A stretch of DNA of 64,000 nt from Parapedobacter tibetensis (lineage in GTDB: Bacteria; Bacteroidota; Bacteroidia; Sphingobacteriales; Sphingobacteriaceae): positions 154,779 to 218,778 of the forward strand of contig NZ_JAMXBE010000009.1 in the NCBI RefSeq assembly GCF_024704835.1. Reading direction: 5' to 3'. The notes beneath the pieces were generated by a model. That model saw only the letters and a list, made by a program, of their open reading frames with translations. It was not told the DNA's origin and did no database searches. Both the position numbers and the translations under genes were made by a program. Shown here in pieces: positions 59,138-64,000 of this stretch (positions are counted from its first letter, which is position 1; each line of letters starts with the position of its first letter).

Positions 59138-61186
59138 TTATTTTGAGAGGGATGATACCGGAAAGGAGCCACTTAATATTGTGCCTTTTTTATCAGACTC
59201 GATGGTTAATTCGCCGTTGAGGTTGGCAATACGTTCCTTCATGTTTTTTATCCCCATGCCGGAACTTGTTGAACCGTGGTCGAATCCCTTTCCGTTGTCT
59301 GAGATCACGAACAGGCAGTTTTCACCCAAGAAATCTATCTTGATGGTAAAGTAAGTTGCGTTAGCATGCTTTAATATATTAGCCAGGGCCTCCTTTATAA
59401 GCAAATAAAACTCATTGTTTTGCTGTACCGTCAGCCTTGACTCCAGCGGATCCGCCTCCACATCCGTCCGTACCTTTAACGTGGTGCGCTGATCGAAATG
59501 CAAGGGCAGGTACAGGAGAAAATTGACAAGATCAAACTTAATATCCTTCGCATTTTCCTGCAGCGCATGGATATAATCCCTGGTTTGTATGTAAATACTG
59601 TTTGCCTCTTCTTTTATGTTGTTTAGTGCTTCGGCCACCTTTTTATCCTTGAAAGCGTTTTGAACATCATTGATGTAAAAATTAAGTGAAACCAATGCGC
59701 CACCCAGTTCGTTGTGCATATCATTGGATATCTCCAACCGCAAAAGCCTTAACGATTCATATCGTTCCTCGATCATTTTTGTTTCCTGGTCCGTTAGGGA
59801 CTGGGCAATCCGGAGGTTTTCATTTTCAAGCTCCTGTTGTTTTTTCTTCGTGAAAAGATGGATCAACAGCATGACCAGCAATAGGGACAAAACAGCAATA
59901 ATGGCCAATAAAAGGGTAAGCCGTTGCTGCTTTTTCTGGACTTCCCGGTCTATTTCTAACTGCTGTATCTGTGCTTCTTTTTGGGCACTCTTGTATTTCT
60001 CATTGATATCCGCAAAAGCTATATTTTTCTGGATTATATCTATAGAATCTCTCCGATCAATATACTTTTCCAAGTATCCGGACGCGTTTTCCCAGTCCCC
60101 TATGTCCCTGTATGCCTGATAAAACTGATAGTACAATGCCGATATAGGGGAATACATCTCATTATTGAGATTGATTGCTTTTTTGATCAATGAATCCCCA
60201 GCTTTAGTATTGCTTTGATGCAACAGGTTCAGCCCCCTGAAGGCCATTCTTTCAGGTAAATGATGATCTATAAGCGCCAGTTTGGCGTATTTTGGTAAAT
60301 CCGCAGAATCAAGATAAATCATTGACTGCCGGTAATCTTTTTTAAAATAGCTTATTTTGCCCAGCAATTCATAACAGAGAACATTCCATTTCGGATCATC
60401 AGCAGTTGAATGCATTAATTTTCTGATGATGGCGAGCGACGTGTCCAGGTAGGTGGATTGATTTTTTTTTTGAAAAGAACCGATATATGCTGATGCTTTA
60501 AGCAACTCAGCATGGGCAAGCGTTATATTTTTCGATTGCTCTGGTTTAACATCGCTAAAGTAAGGATTCGCTAAATTGATATAAGCAATCGTCTGGTCAT
60601 AAAGTTCAAGCTGGATATATGCTCTTGACATGGCCGAATAGATGTATCCCAGTCTTTCCCGCTCATGGATATTCTCTTTATCCCTGATCATTTTTTCGGC
60701 TTCCTGTAAAGCAAAAAGGCCGGGCTCCATTTCGCCACTTTCAAGAAGCACTGTGCCTTTCATGAGCAGGGCGGTGCATAGCTCAGCAGAAAAAGCGTCA
60801 TTATGATTGATTTCCTTTATAAGCCTGTTTATATACAACAGCATCAGCTCCAGGTCTTCAAACCTGTTTCGCGTGTACTTTGAAATAACCCAAAGGGAAG
60901 CAATCCTGTCTTTCTGATCCCGCAGCTGGTCAACCTCGGCGTACAAAGCCGTGGCAATACTGTCTAATTCAGGGTTAAAGGCTTTTAGGTGAAAGCGGAT
61001 ATTGGCCCCATCCAACAATACCCTCTTTTCGGCAGGGGTTAATTTTGACGGATCTTCAGGTCTGAACTCCTTTGGTAAGGCTCGATAAAATTCATCACTG
61101 ATCTGGGCTTTCAGGTTGCTGCTGAATAACAGTACCACCATAAAGATAAATGGGAGTCTGCACAGGTGTTTTACGGCCGTTCGCAT
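59138..61186 (-). CDS. TPR-containing sensor histidine kinase (HisKA_3/NarX type)
   Basis: 682 residues. Signal peptide (FIFMVVLLFSSNLKA-Q), a periplasmic region of TPR repeats (about 40-395), one membrane helix (LTLLLAIIAVLSLLLVMLLI), a coiled linker, the HisKA_3-like dimerisation helix with the phosphoacceptor His in SNDMHNELGGALVSLNFYIN, and a HATPase_c domain: LIKEALANILKHANATYFTI (N box), FVISDNGKGFDHGS (G1), GMGIKNMKERIANLNGELTI (G2). It phosphorylates the response regulator whose gene starts the operon, 3 bases upstream. The signal sensed by the TPR domain is unknown. Confidence 0.9.
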   Translation of the reverse strand: MRTAVKHLCRLPFIFMVVLLFSSNLKAQISDEFYRALPKEFRPEDPSKLTPAEKRVLLDGANIRFHLKAFNPELDSIATALYAEVDQLRDQKDRIASLWVISKYTRNRFEDLELMLLYINRLIKEINHNDAFSAELCTALLMKGTVLLESGEMEPGLFALQEAEKMIRDKENIHERERLGYIYSAMSRAYIQLELYDQTIAYINLANPYFSDVKPEQSKNITLAHAELLKASAYIGSFQKKNQSTYLDTSLAIIRKLMHSTADDPKWNVLCYELLGKISYFKKDYRQSMIYLDSADLPKYAKLALIDHHLPERMAFRGLNLLHQSNTKAGDSLIKKAINLNNEMYSPISALYYQFYQAYRDIGDWENASGYLEKYIDRRDSIDIIQKNIAFADINEKYKSAQKEAQIQQLEIDREVQKKQQRLTLLLAIIAVLSLLLVMLLIHLFTKKKQQELENENLRIAQSLTDQETKMIEERYESLRLLRLEISNDMHNELGGALVSLNFYINDVQNAFKDKKVAEALNNIKEEANSIYIQTRDYIHALQENAKDIKFDLVNFLLYLPLHFDQRTTLKVRTDVEADPLESRLTVQQNNEFYLLIKEALANILKHANATYFTIKIDFLGENCLFVISDNGKGFDHGSTSSGMGIKNMKERIANLNGELTIESDKKGTILSGSFPVSSLSK

Positions 61187-61189
61187 TGT

Positions 61190-61831
61190 TTATGAATGGT
61201 AAGGATTATGCAGGCCATGTTGTATGGCAAAAGACACCAGATCGACCGTACGGTTTAGTTTGAATTTCCGAAGAATATTCTTGTGATAGGAATGCACCGT
61301 ATTTGCGCTTAACTTTAGCTCATGCGCAATCTCTTTAACCGTTTTGCTTGAGCAGAGCAGTTCCAATACTTCTTTTTCACGCGGGGTCAGGTGGAGTACG
61401 ACCTGTTCTTCGGTAATAATACTATTCAGGAAATTTTTTTGGATACTTTTTCCGATGTACTGTTTCCCCTGCATGATCTCACGCACCGCTTCAGCCAGTT
61501 CTTCCATCGTAGCATCCTTGGCCAGGTAGCCATTGACCCCCATCCGCAAGGCCTGCCTTACCGTTGGTGCATTGTTTATCGATGAAAGAACAACGATTTT
61601 AATCTTGTCTTTTAACAATGTCTTACAATGTTCAATTAAATCAAGACCACCCATGGAAGGCATGATCAGATCGGTAATTAAAAGGTCGGGATGATAATTA
61701 ACGCTGATCTCCTTTAAAAAAAGAAGTGGGTTGGTATAAAGGGTGATTTCGGAAATACCAGGCATCTTATTCAATACCCCACGAATAGATTCAACGATTA
61801 GCGTATGGTCGTCAAGTATGCTTACTTTCAT
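61190..61831 (-). CDS. NarL/LuxR-family response regulator
   Basis: 213 residues. Receiver domain with VSILDDHTLIVESIRGVL (acidic pair DD), phospho-Asp in PDLLITDLIMPSMGGLDLIE, VLSS and YLAKDATMEELAEAV (Lys). The C-terminal LuxR HTH is VVLHLTPREKEVLELLCSSK-TVKEIAHELKLSANTVHSYH. It is the direct partner of the TPR histidine kinase that follows after 3 bases. It diverges from a second LuxR-type regulator 519 bases away. Confidence 0.9.
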   Translation of the reverse strand: MKVSILDDHTLIVESIRGVLNKMPGISEITLYTNPLLFLKEISVNYHPDLLITDLIMPSMGGLDLIEHCKTLLKDKIKIVVLSSINNAPTVRQALRMGVNGYLAKDATMEELAEAVREIMQGKQYIGKSIQKNFLNSIITEEQVVLHLTPREKEVLELLCSSKTVKEIAHELKLSANTVHSYHKNILRKFKLNRTVDLVSFAIQHGLHNPYHS

Positions 61832-62350
61832 AATTTAAGGCGTTTAATCAAACAAAAAAACAATAGATCATTGCAGTGACCCAAGTTTTTAGTAAAGATA
61901 CAATTCCTTCAGCAGCTTCAATGCATATCGCCTTAATAAAAATATAGCTGTAGGGAATATGAAGAAAAGCAAGCATCTCACCTAAATTAGATATTGTTCC
62001 ACAAAATCATGGTAGGCAGCTCCAGATTTGACCTTATCGGGGTATGCGATGACGTATAGACATTTTAATGGATTATCTATACCATGGGCGGAGATAACGT
62101 GTGAATATGTGTTACGTGTTATCACCAAAATTGGGGTGGTATTTCCCGCAATTTTGGTGTGAAAAACGTATAAGATTATCTACTTCCTTTGTAACCAAGA
62201 GATGAAAAAATCAGCATGACTAGTTATACTCCGATTACGGTATCAGAAAGATGAATCATTGTTTAAATTATAACAACCAAAAACACAGCATCATCAACCA
62301 TAGAAATACTGCATCTCAAAGAAACAGCGCAGTAACTTGAAGAAATTACG
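61832..62350. other. Long divergent intergenic region between two response regulators
   Basis: 519 bases without a supportable gene. It must hold both promoters; the minus one may use tatcttta near 61894-61901. The notable structure is the inverted-repeat cluster at about 62091-62159, listed separately. Confidence 0.5.
62091..62159. promoter_or_regulatory. Inverted-repeat cluster in the divergent regulator region
   Basis: An 11-bp perfect palindrome (caccaaaattg 62123-62133 / caattttggtg 62149-62159) around a 15-base centre that itself pairs ggg/ccc with one bulge. Just upstream, gataacgtg...cacgt-like sequence forms an imperfect palindrome (gataac/gttatc with acgtgt repeated twice). It sits about 190 bases before the regulator start at 62351, where operators would be expected. 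Confidence 0.5.
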
Positions 62351-63055
62351 ATGAATAGCAAAACAAATACAAAAAATGGGTTAACTGTATGGATAGTAGA
62401 TTCTCATCCCGTAGTCAGTATTGCGCTGCAGCATTTATTGGAGAAGAGTTGGCCGGACATCAAGGTTCACGTTGCCCATGATTTTCCCCTGCTATTATCT
62501 CAAAAACGCGCATTGAAAAGGAATGGCGTGGATCTTTTTATTGTCGATACCCAAGTGCCTGGAGGGGGTGGGATTCATAACATCATGGGAGCCTTGAAGA
62601 CAATCAATAAGGACGTAAAAGTACTGTTCATATCAAGATTTGACAACTTAACCTATCGGATACTTTGCTTGGACGCAGGGGCCCGTGGTTTTGTATCCAA
62701 GCATAGCTCGCCAGCTACCATCATTACCACGGTAAAAGCCGTGTTGGAAGGTACGCTTTATGCAGTCGAACAAAAAAACACCACCTCCTTAAACCCTCGT
62801 TCGAGTTGGAATGCGCTGCCTTACCCGTTTAGCAAATTAACAAGAAGAGAAGTGAAAGTCTGCTCCCATCTTGTGCGGGGGGTGAGCATGCATGATATCA
62901 GTTTAAGTCTAGGGGTAGAGTACACTACGATAGTAAGCTATAAAGAACGGATATTGAACAAGGCTGGTGTCAATCATACAACCGAGTTGATATGGCTGGT
63001 CTTAGAATTAGGGATTATCAAAGAGCTTTCCAATGACTATAGCTTAACGAAGTAA
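62351..63055 (+). CDS. LuxR-family response regulator next to a surface-protein gene
   Basis: 234 residues. Receiver with VWIVDSHPVVSIALQHLLEK, phospho-Asp in GVDLFIVDTQVPGGGGIHNI, VLFIS and ARGFVSKHSSPATI (Lys). The C-terminal HTH is KLTRREVKVCSHLVRGVSMH-DISLSLGVEYTTIVSYKERI. No kinase accompanies it; the kinase of the divergent operon is the nearest candidate. Its stop is 48 bases before a secreted repeat protein on the same strand, so it may control that gene. Confidence 0.85.
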   Translation: MNSKTNTKNGLTVWIVDSHPVVSIALQHLLEKSWPDIKVHVAHDFPLLLSQKRALKRNGVDLFIVDTQVPGGGGIHNIMGALKTINKDVKVLFISRFDNLTYRILCLDAGARGFVSKHSSPATIITTVKAVLEGTLYAVEQKNTTSLNPRSSWNALPYPFSKLTRREVKVCSHLVRGVSMHDISLSLGVEYTTIVSYKERILNKAGVNHTTELIWLVLELGIIKELSNDYSLTK

Positions 63056-63103
63056 CGATTTATACAAAAAATTGAAATAATATTAAAATAAAATTCACAC
63101 AAA

Positions 63104-64000
63104 ATGATTCGAAAATTACTGTTTACCATTGGGTTTATGCTTGTATTGGGAACTGGGTATGCTCAACAAAAGGTAAAGGACAATACCATTCAGGGCGGGG
63201 TAATGCCCAATCAGAATGCGATACTAGAATTGGAAAGTAACAACAAAGGATTGTTGCACACCCGGTTGTCCCTATCAGCAACAAGTAACCCTACTCCATT
63301 ATCTGCCCATGTGGCAGGTATGATGGTGTACAACACCGCCACTTCTAACGATGTGGTTCCCGGCATCTATTACAACAACGGTACCCGTTGGGTTAGGGCG
63401 GCGGGAGAAGGCACCACATCCGTTACGTACGTCCCAGACGATTATACCCTTGTCATCGTGGACGGCGAAGGTAATCAACAAACAATCAATTTACAGGAAA
63501 TCGTCAAAGCCCTGGAAACAGTGACTATTTTGACAAACAATGGCGATGGCACCTATACCTATTTCAATGAGGAATCCTTTGATGAGGATGGCAATCCCAC
63601 AGGTGATGGAGTGAAGATAGATGTATTAGGTGACGTAATAACAAATTTCGGACAGATCCTCAACAACGAGGACGTTCGTAACCTATTGAATCAGCTTATT
63701 GCCCAAGAGGGCGGTAACGTCTCCTACGACGGAAACCAGTTCACATATATCAATCCAGAGGGTGTTACACAGCAAATTGACATCAGGGAATTGGTGGGGG
63801 CCAACGAAACGGTAACGACCTTAACAGACAATGGTGACGGTACGTATACCTATACTAATGAAGCCGGAGAGGCCGTTACAGTGGCGTTGGAAGATGGCCT
63901 GTCGGCGTATGAAATATGGCTAGCCGAAGGCAACACAGGCACGGAACAGGATTTCATCGATTCCTTGCAGGGTGAGCAGGGCGTGGCGGGCGCGGATGGT
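63104..64000 (+). CDS. Secreted fibre-like repeat protein, cut by window end
   Basis: 299 codons are in view with no stop; the gene continues. Signal peptide MIRKLLFTIGFMLVLGTGYA-Q, then a segment typical of Bacteroidota surface fibre-like proteins (AILELESNNKGLLHTRLSLS; AGMMVYNTATSNDVVPGIYY-NNGTRWVRA). Two repeats follow around NNGDGTYTYFNEESFDEDGN and DNGDGTYTYTNEAGEAVTVA, and the visible end is a collagen-like Gly-rich run (GLSAYEIWLAEGNTGTEQDF; QGEQGVAGADG). It is probably a surface-exposed structural protein. A LuxR regulator precedes it; no consensus promoter is clear in the 48-base gap. Confidence 0.85.
   Translation, partial: MIRKLLFTIGFMLVLGTGYAQQKVKDNTIQGGVMPNQNAILELESNNKGLLHTRLSLSATSNPTPLSAHVAGMMVYNTATSNDVVPGIYYNNGTRWVRAAGEGTTSVTYVPDDYTLVIVDGEGNQQTINLQEIVKALETVTILTNNGDGTYTYFNEESFDEDGNPTGDGVKIDVLGDVITNFGQILNNEDVRNLLNQLIAQEGGNVSYDGNQFTYINPEGVTQQIDIRELVGANETVTTLTDNGDGTYTYTNEAGEAVTVALEDGLSAYEIWLAEGNTGTEQDFIDSLQGEQGVAGADG

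Overview
The window reads as chromosome of a Gram-negative Bacteroidota, most likely a Sphingobacteriaceae relative (Parapedobacter/Pedobacter/Sphingobacterium type). The basis is two SusC/SusD pairs, each with an ECF sigma factor and a FecR anti-sigma factor; many lipoproteins and TlpA-like thioredoxins; DUF2027, SWIM and MuiA families; and promoters of the Bacteroidetes form TTTG-N(18-20)-TAnnTTTG instead of classical -35/-10 boxes. No rRNA, tRNA or CRISPR array was seen.

Region 1 (1-10.8 kb) is a patchwork of small secreted or membrane proteins and decaying genes. Relics include a SWIM zinc-finger gene with its middle deleted, an IS1595-type transposase tail fused to a truncated gene, a 5'-truncated alpha/beta hydrolase, the C-terminus of a histidine kinase with an in-frame TAG, and a frameshifted ORF behind a small ABC module. 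A large secreted zinc metalloprotease (6654-9242) is split by one in-frame TAA. The ABC module (9606-10591) has a canonical promoter and a 20-bp hairpin at the predicted 5' end of its mRNA.

Region 2 (10.9-17.3 kb) holds a lipoprotein plus thioredoxin pair, a TPR lipoprotein, a DUF6891 protein and a MuiA-family protein. Region 3 (about 17.9-21.3 kb) is an AT-richer islet with two VOC proteins, an AraC regulator, a recombinase relic, and DUF1801 and DUF2200 proteins; it looks acquired.

Region 4 (21.4-30.0 kb) is a plus-strand uptake locus: ECF sigma, FecR, SusC, SusD, TlpA-like thioredoxin. A 30-bp element occurs twice, before sigma and before fecR, and fecR carries in-frame short-repeat insertions. 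Region 5 (30.1-35.1 kb) has an MpaB-family protein, a membrane protein with a wHTH regulator, a divergent HxlR/quinone-reductase pair, and an overlapping kinase/phosphotransferase pair.

Region 6 (35.1-48.6 kb, minus strand) is the most distinctive block: ECF sigma, FecR, SusC, SusD, a PhoPQ-activated (PqaA-like) hydrolase and a purple-acid-type phosphatase, followed by a DUF2027 protein and two more calcineurin-like phosphoesterases. With three metallophosphoesterases and no glycosidase, it may handle phosphorylated organic substrates.

Region 7 (48.7-58.2 kb, minus strand) is central carbon metabolism: rpiB-gnd-zwf-pgl (pentose phosphate), a GH20 hexosaminidase, kdgK-eda (KDG to pyruvate plus glyceraldehyde-3-phosphate), and a PLP trans-sulfuration enzyme. 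Short heptad repeats in inverted orientation flank kdgK. Region 8 (58.3-64 kb) has an NTF2-like lipoprotein, a NarL-type response regulator/TPR histidine kinase operon, a second divergent LuxR-type regulator across a 519-bp intergenic region with palindromes, and the start of a repeat-bearing surface fibre protein cut by the window end.
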